64,000 bases of DNA from Methanoculleus caldifontis. GTDB taxonomy: Archaea > Halobacteriota > Methanomicrobia > Methanomicrobiales > Methanoculleaceae. Location: assembly GCF_032842345.1 (NCBI RefSeq), contig NZ_WBKO01000003.1, positions 186,001 to 250,000 of the forward strand. Direction: 5' to 3'. The position numbers were made by a program, and so were the translations under genes. The notes beneath the pieces were generated by a model that saw only the letters and a program-made list of their open reading frames with translations, made no database searches and was not told the DNA's origin. Below are positions 42,874-52,063 of this stretch, in pieces (within the stretch, counting starts at the first letter, position 1; each line of letters begins with the position of its first letter).

Positions 42874-44334
42874 CTATTTGGAGAGGATCGCCATGATTAT
42901 CTTCCCGTAGGCGGGCCTCGTGACAAGGACGCCGATCAGGACACCGAGTATGGTGATGATGGCAAAGCCCCGGAGCGTCGAGAGATCCATCAGTGCCAGC
43001 GGGAGCATGGCGATGAAGACCGTCGCTGCGGCGATGGCGATGATGCCGAACGCCCGCCCGTACCGCTTCATGTAGAGGTTCTGCGACGGGACACGCCCTT
43101 CGTGGAGAACCTCGTCCGTGATGATGACGAGCTGGTCGATGCCGGTACCCACCACCGCGATCAGGCCGGCGATCGTGGCGAGGTCGAGCTGGATGATGTA
43201 CCGGGAGATCCCGAGCAGGATGATGATCTCTGCAAAGTTGATGGCCACCATCGGGATCACGATCGCCGGCTCGCGGTAGCGGTAGTAGACGACGACCGCA
43301 ACGGTGAGCAGCGCGAGCAGTCCGGCAAGGGCGACCGTCATCTTGAACTGATCGCCGAGCGACGCAGGTACCGAGCCGGAGCCGACGATATCCACCTGCA
43401 CCGGCAGGGCGCCGGCACGGAGGTGGATCTCGAGGGTCATCGCATCCTCAAGCCCGGCGTCGCCGGCCCCGGTGCTCGCGGAGAGCGACCTGACCGGGCC
43501 GGACCGGAGCTCCGCCGCAAGCCCGCTGGAGAGAGGAGCGCTGTAGACGGTCTCGTTATCGAGGAGCATCACAAGCTGGTGGGCTTCCGGGTTGTTGACC
43601 GCGCCGTGGCTGATGGCGGCATTCCGGAAGGCCTGCGCACCCGCCTCGGAGAGCGTGAACCCGACGCCCCACTGCTGGGTCCCGGGCTCCCTCTGCGGCA
43701 CGCCGACGCTGGTGATCTGGTCTCCGTAGAGGACGTGCTCGGTCTGGTTTCCGGTAGTCTGGATCCGGATCTCGAAGAGACCCTGCGTGCCGACGATCTC
43801 CTGCGCCGTCGCCATGTCAACGCCGGCAAGCTCTATCCGGACGTACTGCGGATACTCGCTTCCCGTCGGGGTGAGAAGGTTGATCCTGGCGTCCTGCATG
43901 CCGAGAGCGTTCACCTTCTCGTTCAAGATCCGCTTCACCTCATCCGCGGTGAAGGCGGATACGCCCTCGTGGTAGGTGACGATCGTGGCGCCCGACGCCG
44001 CGAAGAGCGGTTCGAGCTCGGCCCGCGAGACCTCTTTTCGGATCTCGATGTGGTTCTCGTCGATCCGGATGACGTCTGCCTCAAGGCTCGTCTGCAGGTT
44101 CTCGATGAGGTCTCCGACCGAACCGTCGGTCGAATACGCGACGACCACGGACTGGAACTCCAGCTGGAGCCACGAGCCGCCCTCGAGGTCGAGGCCGAAC
44201 TGGAGGTTCCCCTCAAGCCCTCTCTCCGGATTCGGGGGTGCAAGGTAGATGCCGACGAGGGAGGCGACGATCAGGACGAGCAGCAGGGCTACACGCCAGT
44301 CCTTGACAAGGTTCTTGATGGTTTCGCTGTTCAT
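42874..44334 (-). CDS. secD: Protein export protein SecD
   Basis: 486 residues. One N-terminal helix, the P1 periplasmic-type region starting FGLDLEGGSWLQLEF, then five helices (TVALAGLLALLTVAVVV onward). The conserved GTGIDQLVII segment corresponds to the proton-conducting region. Works with SecF and SecYEG at the membrane. Encoded after secF, overlapping by ATGA. Confidence 0.96.
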   Translation of the reverse strand: MNSETIKNLVKDWRVALLLVLIVASLVGIYLAPPNPERGLEGNLQFGLDLEGGSWLQLEFQSVVVAYSTDGSVGDLIENLQTSLEADVIRIDENHIEIRKEVSRAELEPLFAASGATIVTYHEGVSAFTADEVKRILNEKVNALGMQDARINLLTPTGSEYPQYVRIELAGVDMATAQEIVGTQGLFEIRIQTTGNQTEHVLYGDQITSVGVPQREPGTQQWGVGFTLSEAGAQAFRNAAISHGAVNNPEAHQLVMLLDNETVYSAPLSSGLAAELRSGPVRSLSASTGAGDAGLEDAMTLEIHLRAGALPVQVDIVGSGSVPASLGDQFKMTVALAGLLALLTVAVVVYYRYREPAIVIPMVAINFAEIIILLGISRYIIQLDLATIAGLIAVVGTGIDQLVIITDEVLHEGRVPSQNLYMKRYGRAFGIIAIAAATVFIAMLPLALMDLSTLRGFAIITILGVLIGVLVTRPAYGKIIMAILSK

Positions 44335-45185
44335 TTCTTACCCTCCCGGAGGATGTACGCCTTGAGAATCCCGGCGTTCAGCATCCAGGTCATCATCATG
44401 TCGACAAAGAGCCCGATGATGAGGACGCCTGCGATCTCGCTGATGATCTGGATCTGTCCCGCCGTGGCGACGACCCACATGGCCGCGATGGCGGCAAGGG
44501 TCGTGGTCGTCATGATGATGCCGGTCCTGAAAGCCCCGGAGAGCTTCTCATCGAGCTTCCCCTTGCGCTTCAGGAGGCGCGTGGTCAGCAGGATGTCGCT
44601 GTCGACGGAGTACCCGATCAGCATCAGGAGCGCCGCCGTCGTCCCCAGAGAGAGCGGGATCCCGATGATCTGCATGATTCCGGCAGTGATGGTGATATCG
44701 GCGAAGGCCGAGAGGACGACCGCACCCGCCGGCACCACGTTGCGGAACGCTACGAAGACCACGATCGCCATCCCGATGAACGAGAAGATCAGGGCGAGGA
44801 AGGCCTGGCCCTGAAGGGTCTTTCCGAAGGTCTCGCCGATCTGGTCTATCTTTGCGTCGGGATACTGCTCGTTGATGAGCGCGACGAGGCTCCGGTACTG
44901 GGCGTCGTCCATGGGCCCGAACTGGATATATTTTCCATTCCCGAGCCCCTCACCCACAGAAAGCAGCGGGTACCCGGCGAAGGTCGCTTCTATGGTCTCC
45001 CTGCTGTCAGAGGTGAATGCGGTGACCGCCGTTCCTCCCGCGAAGTCGATGCCCGGTGTTATGGGCAGGCCGGTGGTGAGCGTGGTGTAGCCCAGCAGGA
45101 CCCCGGCGAGGAGGAGAAGAACGAGGGGTAGCACTACCATCTGCCGCGGAGAGTATTTGTTGATGTCATATCCGGCAAATTCCAT
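44331..45185 (-). CDS. secF: Protein export protein SecF
   Basis: 284 residues, six helices. PGIDFAGGTAVTAF is the SecF signature after helix 1, and LMLIGYSVDSDILLTTRLL the conserved membrane motif. Partner of SecD. Archaea place secF first, as here. Confidence 0.96.
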   Translation of the reverse strand: MEFAGYDINKYSPRQMVVLPLVLLLLAGVLLGYTTLTTGLPITPGIDFAGGTAVTAFTSDSRETIEATFAGYPLLSVGEGLGNGKYIQFGPMDDAQYRSLVALINEQYPDAKIDQIGETFGKTLQGQAFLALIFSFIGMAIVVFVAFRNVVPAGAVVLSAFADITITAGIMQIIGIPLSLGTTAALLMLIGYSVDSDILLTTRLLKRKGKLDEKLSGAFRTGIIMTTTTLAAIAAMWVVATAGQIQIISEIAGVLIIGLFVDMMMTWMLNAGILKAYILREGKK

Positions 45186-45586
45186 GCTGTATCAGTGTAC
45201 GATTGTGAAAGGTTAAAGGGTTGCTCATGTCTATGCGGTGGGAATCCGGATATGCCCGGATAACGGCCCGATGGCCCTGAGTGTGCGGCAGAACGACGCT
45301 CCATCCGGCCGACGCCTCGCCGCGTGCGCCGTAGGGGTTCGCCGGCCGGGGCGAAATCCGCGAGCAGCCGACGCAGGGCGAGGAACAAAGGAGCCCATCG
45401 TGAGATATCCCGGCAAATGTCCGGATAAAAGGCGGTTTAACCCTCGAAATAGGTCCGTATGGTAAACGATCGTATTATATCCCTGATTTTACGGTTTCGT
45501 CAGACAATTGTCGCCTCAGCGAGATAATCTCCAAGCAAATGAGTGAAAAGAAAAAATATATATAAAATACAGAATCACAAGCACAT
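45186..45586. other. Spacer between divergent secF and DUF2551 genes
   Basis: About 400 bp. It contains no supported gene. The right 130 bp is strongly AT-rich, ending in the DUF2551 promoter; the left half is GC-rich and has CCGGATAA repeated at about 45259 and 45420. Confidence 0.4.
45556..45568 (+). promoter_or_regulatory. TATA box of the DUF2551 gene
   Basis: ATATATATAAAAT lies 19-31 bp before the ATG, one of the strongest promoter signals in the window, implying a leaderless mRNA. Confidence 0.55.
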
Positions 45587-45901
45587 ATGAGATCGCCCTC
45601 GGAGTTCAAGAGAGAGATAGAGGCCCGACTCAAAGGTTATCTCTCGCGCGACCGGGACGGAATCCGGCATGAGCTCCTCAAACTCTTCGTAAAGATCAAG
45701 GCTCTCACCATCCCCCAGATCTACGAGAAACTGCAGGCACAGTTCTCCATCAGTTACCACTCCGTCGCATCCATGGTCGGGACGATCGCGTCCCGGATAG
45801 GTATTCTGCGCGTCAGGCGGAACGCAGAAGGAACAAATACCATCTATGAGTTGAAAGACCAGTACGTGGACGTGGTGGCGGGCATCCTCGGGACGACATA
45901 G
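45587..45901 (+). CDS. DUF2551 winged-helix protein
   Basis: 104 residues. An N-terminal helix is followed by a winged-helix pattern (TIPQIYEKLQAQFSISYHS, recognition helix VASMVGTIASRIG). It matches DUF2551, found in methanogens. Likely DNA-binding regulator; target unknown. A T run follows the stop. Confidence 0.8.
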   Translation: MRSPSEFKREIEARLKGYLSRDRDGIRHELLKLFVKIKALTIPQIYEKLQAQFSISYHSVASMVGTIASRIGILRVRRNAEGTNTIYELKDQYVDVVAGILGTT

Positions 45902-45954
45902 CACTCCGAAACCATACTTCTTTTTTACACGCAGAACCAATATGTGGGACTATC

Positions 45955-46224
45955 ATGCAGAGCGATAGAGGGGAGTCCGGACCATCGCAGGATATCTACA
46001 TCACGGAAGATGTCCGATCGTATATCCTTGAGCGTAAACGCGACTTCAGGGTAAGCACATCCTGCAGCGGTCCCATCCTCCTGCCGACCTCGGTCAAGCC
46101 CCCGAAGGCCACCGACCTGCGGGTTCCGGTCGAGGGGTATACCGTCTACATCTCAAAATACCAGGCACGTTACATCGATTCCATCCACCGGGGAATGATT
46201 CCCATATTCTTTGAAGATTTCTGA
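45955..46224 (+). CDS. Conserved hypothetical protein (89 aa)
   Basis: 89 residues with no motif I recognise: TEDVRSYILERKRDF, one Cys-Ser-Gly-Pro (STSCSGPILLP) and VEGYTVYISKYQARYIDSI. It precedes archease by 2 bp, which suggests a shared mRNA and perhaps a role in the same RNA process. Function not assigned. Confidence 0.65.
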   Translation: MQSDRGESGPSQDIYITEDVRSYILERKRDFRVSTSCSGPILLPTSVKPPKATDLRVPVEGYTVYISKYQARYIDSIHRGMIPIFFEDF

Positions 46225-46226
46225 TC

Positions 46227-46634
46227 ATGAGTTTCGAAGAACTGGACCACACGGCCGACGTCCTCATGCGGGTGCGGGGCGCGAGCATCAACGAGGTCTT
46301 TGCCGACGCAGGCCGGGCCATGTTCCAGGTGATGTACGGCCCCTGCGAGGACCGGGGTGTCGAACGGAAGGTCAGCCTCGAGGCGGAGGACCTCGAGTCC
46401 CTTCTCATCGACTACCTCTCGGAACTCCTCTTCATCACCGAGGTCGAGTACGCCGTCTTCTGCACGTTCGAGGTCGAGGTTCGGGATACCCGGCTCTCCG
46501 CCACCCTCCGGGGCGAGCCGTTCGACCCTGCGCGGCATTCGGCAGGGACGCTCGTCAAGGGCATATCTTACTTCGGGCTCGAAATCGTTAAAGAAGAAGA
46601 GGGTTACGTGGTGGAGATCATCTTCGATATCTGA
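46227..46634 (+). CDS. Archease
   Basis: 135 residues, beginning FEELDHTADV with the family DHTAD motif, later LLIDYLSELLFITE, and ending with a GISYFGLEIVKEEEGYVVEIIFDI-like strand pair. Archease activates RtcB by aiding its guanylylation cycle. RtcB is the next gene. Confidence 0.96.
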   Translation: MSFEELDHTADVLMRVRGASINEVFADAGRAMFQVMYGPCEDRGVERKVSLEAEDLESLLIDYLSELLFITEVEYAVFCTFEVEVRDTRLSATLRGEPFDPARHSAGTLVKGISYFGLEIVKEEEGYVVEIIFDI

Positions 46635-46644
46635 GGGTTTTTCC

Positions 46645-48081
46645 ATGCTTACCGGAATCAACAGGATCGGGGACCTCGAATGGGAGGTCCCTATCGGATA
46701 TGTCCCCGGGATGCGGGTGCCGGGGCGCTTCTTCCTCTCCCCGCTGCTTGCCGAGACGCTCGAGGAGGGGGCCGTCCGCCAGCTCGCGAACGTCGCGACC
46801 CTGCCGGGGATCGTGAAGAACTCGCTTGCCATGCCCGATATCCACTGGGGTTACGGGTTTCCCATCGGCGGCGTCGCCGCGTTCGATATGACCGAGGGGG
46901 TCATATCGCCCGGCGGGGTCGGATTCGACATCAACTGCGGCGTCCGGCTGATCACGACCCCCCTGACCGAGGCCGACCTTGCGAAGAAGAAACGCGACCT
47001 GATCGAGCGGCTCTTTAACGCCGTCCCGACCGGCGTGGGGGCGAAGAGCACTCTCCGGGTCTCGAACAAGGACCTCTCCGCGATCCTGGCCGACGGCGCG
47101 GGGTGGGCGGTCGAGCGCGGGCTCGGCACAGGGGCGGATCTCGTCCGGTGCGAGGAGGAGGGCGCGATGCCGGGCGCGGACCCCGATGCCGTCAGCGCCA
47201 AGGCGCGGCAGCGGGGCATCCCGCAGTTAGGTACTCTCGGCGCCGGGAACCACTTCCTGGAACTCCAGGTGGTGAAGGAGGTCCCCGACCCGGAGGCAGC
47301 ACGTACCTTCGGGGTCCACGAGGGGCAGATCTGCTTCATGGTCCACTGCGGCTCCCGGGGCCTCGGCCACCAGGTCGCCACCGATTACCTGCGGACGATC
47401 GAGGGGGCGCTTGCCCGCTACGGGATCCATCTCCCCGACCGGCAGCTCGCCTGCGCTCCGATCGACTCGCCTGAAGCCCGCGCTTACTTCGGCGCCATGG
47501 CCTCGGCCGCAAACTATGCCTGGGCGAACCGGCAGGTCATCATGCACGAGGTCCGCAAGGTCTTCTCGCAGGTCTTCGGGATCGAGTACGACGAGATGCG
47601 GCTCATCTACGATGTCGCGCACAACGTCGCGAAGTTCGAGCGCCACGATATCGGCGGCACCGCGACGGAGGTCTGCGTCCACCGGAAAGGCGCAACCCGG
47701 GCGTTCGGACCCGGAGCCCCCGGCATCCCCCGCGAATATGCCGCGGTCGGGCAGCCGGTGATCATCCCCGGGAGCATGGGGACGTCCTCCTACCTCCTCC
47801 ACGGCACGACGACCGCGATGGAGAAGACCTGGGGGAGCACCTGTCACGGGGCCGGGAGGGTGCTCAGCCGGTCGAAGGCGAAGAAGGAGGTCAGGGGGCG
47901 GGAGCTCCGCGAGCAGCTTGCGGGCGAAGGCATCGTGGTGCGCGCCCATAGCGACGCCGCCCTTGCGGAGGAGGCGCCCGAGGTCTACAAGCCGAGCGGA
48001 GAGGTGGTCCGCGTCGTGCACGAGGCGGGGCTATCCGATATCGTCGCGAGGCTTGGCCCGCTCGGGGTGATCAAGGGATGA
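46645..48081 (+). CDS. rtcB: tRNA-splicing ligase RtcB
   Basis: 478 residues from ATG 46645. Metal and GTP motifs: DIHWGYGFPIGG, GGVGFDINCGVRL (catalytic Cys), GAGNHFLE, HCGSRGLGHQ, and the guanylylated His in CHGAGR near the C terminus. It joins tRNA exons after intron removal. The two intron-containing tRNAs of this window (Tyr, Met) are its expected substrates. Confidence 0.97.
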   Translation: MLTGINRIGDLEWEVPIGYVPGMRVPGRFFLSPLLAETLEEGAVRQLANVATLPGIVKNSLAMPDIHWGYGFPIGGVAAFDMTEGVISPGGVGFDINCGVRLITTPLTEADLAKKKRDLIERLFNAVPTGVGAKSTLRVSNKDLSAILADGAGWAVERGLGTGADLVRCEEEGAMPGADPDAVSAKARQRGIPQLGTLGAGNHFLELQVVKEVPDPEAARTFGVHEGQICFMVHCGSRGLGHQVATDYLRTIEGALARYGIHLPDRQLACAPIDSPEARAYFGAMASAANYAWANRQVIMHEVRKVFSQVFGIEYDEMRLIYDVAHNVAKFERHDIGGTATEVCVHRKGATRAFGPGAPGIPREYAAVGQPVIIPGSMGTSSYLLHGTTTAMEKTWGSTCHGAGRVLSRSKAKKEVRGRELREQLAGEGIVVRAHSDAALAEEAPEVYKPSGEVVRVVHEAGLSDIVARLGPLGVIKG

Positions 48082-48656
48082 CCGGCAGGACCGGGCTGCT
48101 CTGGGACAACCCCCTCATGTTCTCGCGGCTCATCGAGGACTGCGGCGCTTGCTGCGAGGCGGTCAATCCCCACATGCTCGCCTCGCCCTTCTGGCGCGGG
48201 AAGTTCGTCTCGCTCATCGTGCCGACGGGGTTTGCCAACCCGGCCTACTCGAACCTCCTCCCGGCGCTTCGGGCTGCACAGGGCCGCATCAGGCGTTTCG
48301 TCGAGGGCGGGGGGCGGCTGCTGGTCTTCGGCGCGGGCTGCTCAAGGGAGGAAGCCTACGACTGGCTCCCGTTCCCGGTGACCTACACGTTCTCCTACGG
48401 GCCGCGAGCGGTCAACTTCAACGGGGAGAGCAGGTACAACTCCCTCTTTGCCGGCTACGACCTTGCCGCCGTCGAGTGCGACGGGTCGTTTCCCGCACAC
48501 GGCGGCGAGACGCTCGTGGCATCGGCCTCCGGCGAGGCGCTTCTCATCGCAAAAGCAGTCGGGGAGGGCATGATCCTGGTCTCCAGCATCCATGAGTATC
48601 CGTCGCGCGAATTCCTGAAGGAATTCTCGTGCGGCGAGAGGGAAACCTTATTCTAG
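48078..48656 (+). CDS. Conserved hypothetical protein after rtcB
   Basis: 192 residues; the start overlaps the rtcB stop by ATGA, a sign of coupled translation. LIVPTGFANPAYSNLLPAL, then RRFVEGGGRLLVFGAGC, resembles a class I glutamine-amidotransferase-like fold with a Cys after the nucleophile-elbow-like turn, but the usual triad is not evident. A conserved CGACCEAV lies near the N terminus. Function unknown; placement suggests a link to RNA ligation or to the archease pair. Confidence 0.65.
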   Translation: MTGRTGLLWDNPLMFSRLIEDCGACCEAVNPHMLASPFWRGKFVSLIVPTGFANPAYSNLLPALRAAQGRIRRFVEGGGRLLVFGAGCSREEAYDWLPFPVTYTFSYGPRAVNFNGESRYNSLFAGYDLAAVECDGSFPAHGGETLVASASGEALLIAKAVGEGMILVSSIHEYPSREFLKEFSCGERETLF

Positions 48657-48666
48657 TTAAACCTTG

Positions 48667-49110
48667 ATGGAAAGTATGGGTATGACCATGGGGCACTATA
48701 CCATCTCTGCATCTTCAGGCGCGCGCGATCTCGCTCCCGTTGCGCTCTGCATCCATGATCTGCTTGGTCATCTGCCTGTCACGGCGCGTTCCCGCGACCA
48801 GCCGGGCGTCCGGGTGGAGGACGGCAACGTCATCGACGAGGCATATACGGGCCCGGTCTTGGAGGAGGTCCTCCGCGAGAACGTCATAAAAAGGGTCCAG
48901 CCTCCTGCCGGTCCCTATAAAGGCATTCCGGTGGTGGTGGCGCCGGTGAGGGACAATGAGGGCAGGGCCATCTGCGCCGTCGGCATCGTCGACGTGACCG
49001 GCATCTTCGACCTTGCCGATCTCATGAGACAGAACGCGAAGATCAAAAGAGAGGTATGCGGTGAGGACCCCTGTCCGCTCCCGACCGAGTCGTCCGCAGC
49101 GAAAAGGTAA
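48667..49110 (+). CDS. DUF2111 methanogen-specific protein
   Basis: 147 residues from ATG 48667 (a later ATG is possible). The family pattern is clear: APVALCIHDLLGHLPVTARS, GVRVEDG, YTGPVLEEVL and VGIVDVTGIFDLADLM. DUF2111 is limited to methanogens and has no known function. It precedes birA by 5 bp. Confidence 0.85.
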   Translation: MESMGMTMGHYTISASSGARDLAPVALCIHDLLGHLPVTARSRDQPGVRVEDGNVIDEAYTGPVLEEVLRENVIKRVQPPAGPYKGIPVVVAPVRDNEGRAICAVGIVDVTGIFDLADLMRQNAKIKREVCGEDPCPLPTESSAAKR

Positions 49111-49115
49111 TCGAC

Positions 49116-50096
49116 ATGAAGGACACGGCAATCAACCTATTGAAGATTCTCGAAGAAGCGCCTGGCCCGATATCGGGCGAGCGGATTGCAGAGCAGCTGG
49201 GTGTCACCCGTTCGGCCGTCTGGAAACAGATTCGTGAACTCAGGAGGCTCGGATACGGCATATCGTCGTCGCGGACGGAAGGCTACCGGCTCGAGTCGAA
49301 GACGAACAGGCTCCTCCCCTACGAGATCCATAAGCGGCTCCGCACCCGGTTCATCGGCAAGCAGATCCGCCACTTCGACAGCACCGCCTCGACGAGCTGG
49401 ATCGGGAAGAAACTCGCCGCCGAGAACGATCCCGCGAACCTGCACGGGATGGTGATCATCGCCGAGGAGCAGACGGGCGGCGTGGGAAGGCTCGGCCGCG
49501 CCTGGGTCTCGCCTGCAGGCGGCATCTGGGCCACCATCGTCTTGAAGCCGAAAGTTCCGTTCGATCACCTCTTCATGATCACGATGGCCGGGTCGATCGC
49601 GGTCGCCCGCGCCATCCGGAAGGAGTACAACATCAGCGCCCTCATCAAGTGGCCCAACGATATCTTCATCGGAGATAAGAAGGTCGCCGGGCTCCTCCTT
49701 GAACTGGCCGCGGAGGCGGATACCGTCCACTACGCCCTGCTCGGGATGGGGATCGACGTGAACGTCGCTCTCGACGATCTCTCCTCGAACCTGAGGGATA
49801 CGGTGACGACGCTCCAGGAGGAGGTCGGCCGCGAGGTCGACCGCGTGGCACTTCTTGCGCGGATCCTGCGGGAGTTCGAGCTGCGCTACCAGCAGCTGGA
49901 GGACGGGGAGTACGATTCGATCATCCGCGAGTGGAAGAGCCTCTCCCTGACGCTCGATCACCGGGTGGCGATCACGACCGTCAACAAGACCTTCGCGGGA
50001 GAGGCGATCGATATCGACGAGCACGGCGCCCTGATCATCCGCAAGGACAACGGGAAGATCGAGCGGGTCATCGCCGGGGACTGCTTCCAGCTCTAG
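49116..50096 (+). CDS. birA: Bifunctional biotin ligase/biotin repressor BirA
   Basis: 326 residues. The N-terminal winged helix (ISGERIAEQLGVTRSAVWKQI) is DNA-binding; the ligase has GGVGRLGRAWVSPAGG (biotinyl-AMP loop) and IKWPNDIFIGDKKVAG (Lys of the active site). It joins biotin to the BCCP domain of PycB and with the HTH can repress by binding the operator at 50170, upstream of bioY. Confidence 0.95.
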   Translation: MKDTAINLLKILEEAPGPISGERIAEQLGVTRSAVWKQIRELRRLGYGISSSRTEGYRLESKTNRLLPYEIHKRLRTRFIGKQIRHFDSTASTSWIGKKLAAENDPANLHGMVIIAEEQTGGVGRLGRAWVSPAGGIWATIVLKPKVPFDHLFMITMAGSIAVARAIRKEYNISALIKWPNDIFIGDKKVAGLLLELAAEADTVHYALLGMGIDVNVALDDLSSNLRDTVTTLQEEVGREVDRVALLARILREFELRYQQLEDGEYDSIIREWKSLSLTLDHRVAITTVNKTFAGEAIDIDEHGALIIRKDNGKIERVIAGDCFQL

Positions 50097-50169
50097 TCCC
50101 CCGGCTCCCGCCAATCCCTGTATACTTTTTTGTTGAGACTCTATCGCTTGCACATCAACAGGATTTTTC

Positions 50170-50201
50170 TTGTCAACCGTCCAAAATATTCTGGTTGACA
50201 T
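50170..50201 (+). promoter_or_regulatory. BirA-type operator upstream of bioY
   Basis: TTGTCAACC, 14 nt, GGTTGACAT: an almost perfect inverted repeat in the layout of the known BirA site (TTGTAAACC-N14/15-GGTTTACAA). Its right end reaches the bioY ATG (50200). Because a BirA with an HTH is encoded just upstream, biotin-dependent repression of the uptake genes is the natural reading. A TATA-like GTATACTTT is at about 50120. Confidence 0.85.
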
Positions 50202-50700
50202 GATGCACCGCGCCCGTATCCTCGCCCACAGCAGCACGTTCATCGCGCTGATCGCTGCCGGAAGCTGGTTATCCATCCCGCTGCCCCCGGTCCCGATCAC
50301 GCTCCAGACACTCTTTATCCTCCTTGCCGGTATCGTCATGAAGCGGTATGCGGCGATCCCCGTCACGCTCTTCGTCCTCCTCGGCGCGGCAGGCCTCCCG
50401 GTCTTTCACAACGGCACGGCGGGCCTCGGAGTGCTCCTCGGCCCCACGGGCGGGTTCCTGGTGGGCTTCATCCCGGCTGCCGTCATCGTCGGGCTCGCTT
50501 ACGAGCGGCAGTCGAAGGCGTGCCGCGTGGGAGGCCTCCTCGCAGCGACCTTCGTGACCTACCTCTTCGGCGTCTCATGGCTCGCCTGGTCGGCGTCGCT
50601 CTCGCCGGCTCAGGCGGTCCTCCTCGGCGTCGCCCCGTTCGTCGTCGGCGAGGTCGTGAAGGTCGCGGCCGCGTACGTCATCGGGGAGCGGGTGGCGTGA
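50200..50700 (+). CDS. bioY: Biotin ECF transporter substrate-binding protein BioY
   Basis: 166 residues from ATG 50200 (or 50203), within the operator. Six hydrophobic helices; LSIPLPPVPITLQTLFILLAG is the BioY signature, and GPTGGFLVGF the conserved loop. It binds biotin in the membrane and delivers it with the ECF module encoded directly after (GTGA overlap). Confidence 0.96.
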   Translation: MMHRARILAHSSTFIALIAAGSWLSIPLPPVPITLQTLFILLAGIVMKRYAAIPVTLFVLLGAAGLPVFHNGTAGLGVLLGPTGGFLVGFIPAAVIVGLAYERQSKACRVGGLLAATFVTYLFGVSWLAWSASLSPAQAVLLGVAPFVVGEVVKVAAAYVIGERVA

Positions 50701-51368
50701 TCCGGATTGCCGGGCTCCGGCACCGGGTCCTCGATATCCCCGATCTCGCGCTCGAAGCCCGGCAGATCGCCGTGATCGGGGAGAACGGGAGCGGCAAGAC
50801 CACGCTCCTTGAAGTCTGTGCCGGGATCGAGGAGCCCGGCGAAGGGACGGTCCGGTTCCTCGATCACCCGACTTCCGCCGTGAAGGTCGGGTGGGTGGGG
50901 GAGTTTCCGGACCGGACGCTCCTCTTCTCCCGGGTCTATGACGAGATCGCGTCGTCTCCCCGGTTCCGCCACCGCTCCTGCTCCGAGACCGACGGGCGGG
51001 TCCGGGCGGCCGCCGAGCGGGTCGGCATCCCGCACCTTCTCAAGAGATCGGTCGCGACGCTATCGGGGGGCGAGAAAGCCCTCGTCGCGCTCGCTGCGGC
51101 CGTCGCCGACGATCCCGATCTGCTCATCCTGGACGAGGCCGACTCGCACCTCGACGCCGGGACGGCGGAACGTGTGAGGGGGGTCGTCCGGGAGAGCACG
51201 GCGGCTCACGTCCTCTGGTGTACCCAGTCGATGGAGACGGCGGCCGGAGCGGACTATCTCCTCTTCATGGCAGCCGGTGCGGTCCGGCACCACGGCACAC
51301 CCGAGGAGGTCTTCTCGCTGCTTGAGGAGACCTGCTTCTATCCCACGCTCTGGAGGATGCTCCGGTGA
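50697..51368 (+). CDS. ECF transporter ATPase, first copy (BioM-like)
   Basis: 223 residues from GTG overlapping bioY's stop. Walker A GENGSGKTT, signature LSGGEK, Walker B LLILDEAD; the switch histidine position reads VLWCTQ, so it may be degenerate. Pairs with the next ATPase, giving two unequal nucleotide sites. Confidence 0.9.
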   Translation: MIRIAGLRHRVLDIPDLALEARQIAVIGENGSGKTTLLEVCAGIEEPGEGTVRFLDHPTSAVKVGWVGEFPDRTLLFSRVYDEIASSPRFRHRSCSETDGRVRAAAERVGIPHLLKRSVATLSGGEKALVALAAAVADDPDLLILDEADSHLDAGTAERVRGVVRESTAAHVLWCTQSMETAAGADYLLFMAAGAVRHHGTPEEVFSLLEETCFYPTLWRMLR

Positions 51369-52063
51369 GGGTGGAGGTCGAGGGTCTCCGTTTCTCCCGC
51401 GGTTCGTTCACCCTTCGGGGCGACGGGACCTTCGGGGAGGGCGTGCACCTGGTCAGCGGGCCGGTGGGGAGCGGGAAGTCGACGCTCGCTCTTCTCCTCG
51501 CCGGCCTCCTCTCGCCCACGGGAGGGGCGATCCGGCAGCACGGCGTCTCCTCCACGCTGCTCCTGCTCCAGTTTCCCGAATACCACATCACCAGCCCGAC
51601 CGTCGCCGGCGAGGTCCGGTCGTGGGGGCTCGATGCGGACGACGTGCTTCTCCGGGCGGACCTCCTCCGGCGGGCGGACGACGACCCGTTCCACCTCTCC
51701 CGCGGCGAACTCCGGAGACTGACCCTTGCCTGCGCGGTTATGCGGGACCCGGACCTGCTGATGCTCGACGAACCGTTCGGCTCGCTCGACTGTGCCGCAA
51801 AACGGACCGCCTGCAGGATGATCGAGGAGCGCGATGCGGGGATCACCATCATCTTCTCGCACGAGCAGGCGGTCCTCCCCCGGGTGGACACGATCTCCGA
51901 GGTGGAGGCCGGGACCCTGACCCCCCTCGGCAGCGTGCCGGGAGCGATCCTCCGGTGGCGGCACGCCCCCTCCTACCTCCGGTATGCCCTGGAGCAGGGG
52001 GCCAGCCCGGAGAACATCAGGCTCGCGGATGCACGGGAGGCACTATGCAGGACCCGCGGCTGA
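51365..52063 (+). CDS. ECF transporter ATPase, second copy (BioM-like)
   Basis: 232 residues from GTG (GTGA overlap). Walker A GPVGSGKST, signature LSRGELRR, Walker B LLMLDEPFGS and an intact switch histidine in IIFSHE. Q loop LQFPEYH resembles the coupling-region motif of ECF ATPases. Coordinates with the first copy. Its last 19 bp overlap the EcfT gene. Confidence 0.92.
   Translation: MRVEVEGLRFSRGSFTLRGDGTFGEGVHLVSGPVGSGKSTLALLLAGLLSPTGGAIRQHGVSSTLLLLQFPEYHITSPTVAGEVRSWGLDADDVLLRADLLRRADDDPFHLSRGELRRLTLACAVMRDPDLLMLDEPFGSLDCAAKRTACRMIEERDAGITIIFSHEQAVLPRVDTISEVEAGTLTPLGSVPGAILRWRHAPSYLRYALEQGASPENIRLADAREALCRTRG

Noticed and set aside
42862-44814. 650-residue plus-strand frame opposite secD/secF
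   Set aside because: Antisense shadow; SecD and SecF motifs on the minus strand are unambiguous.
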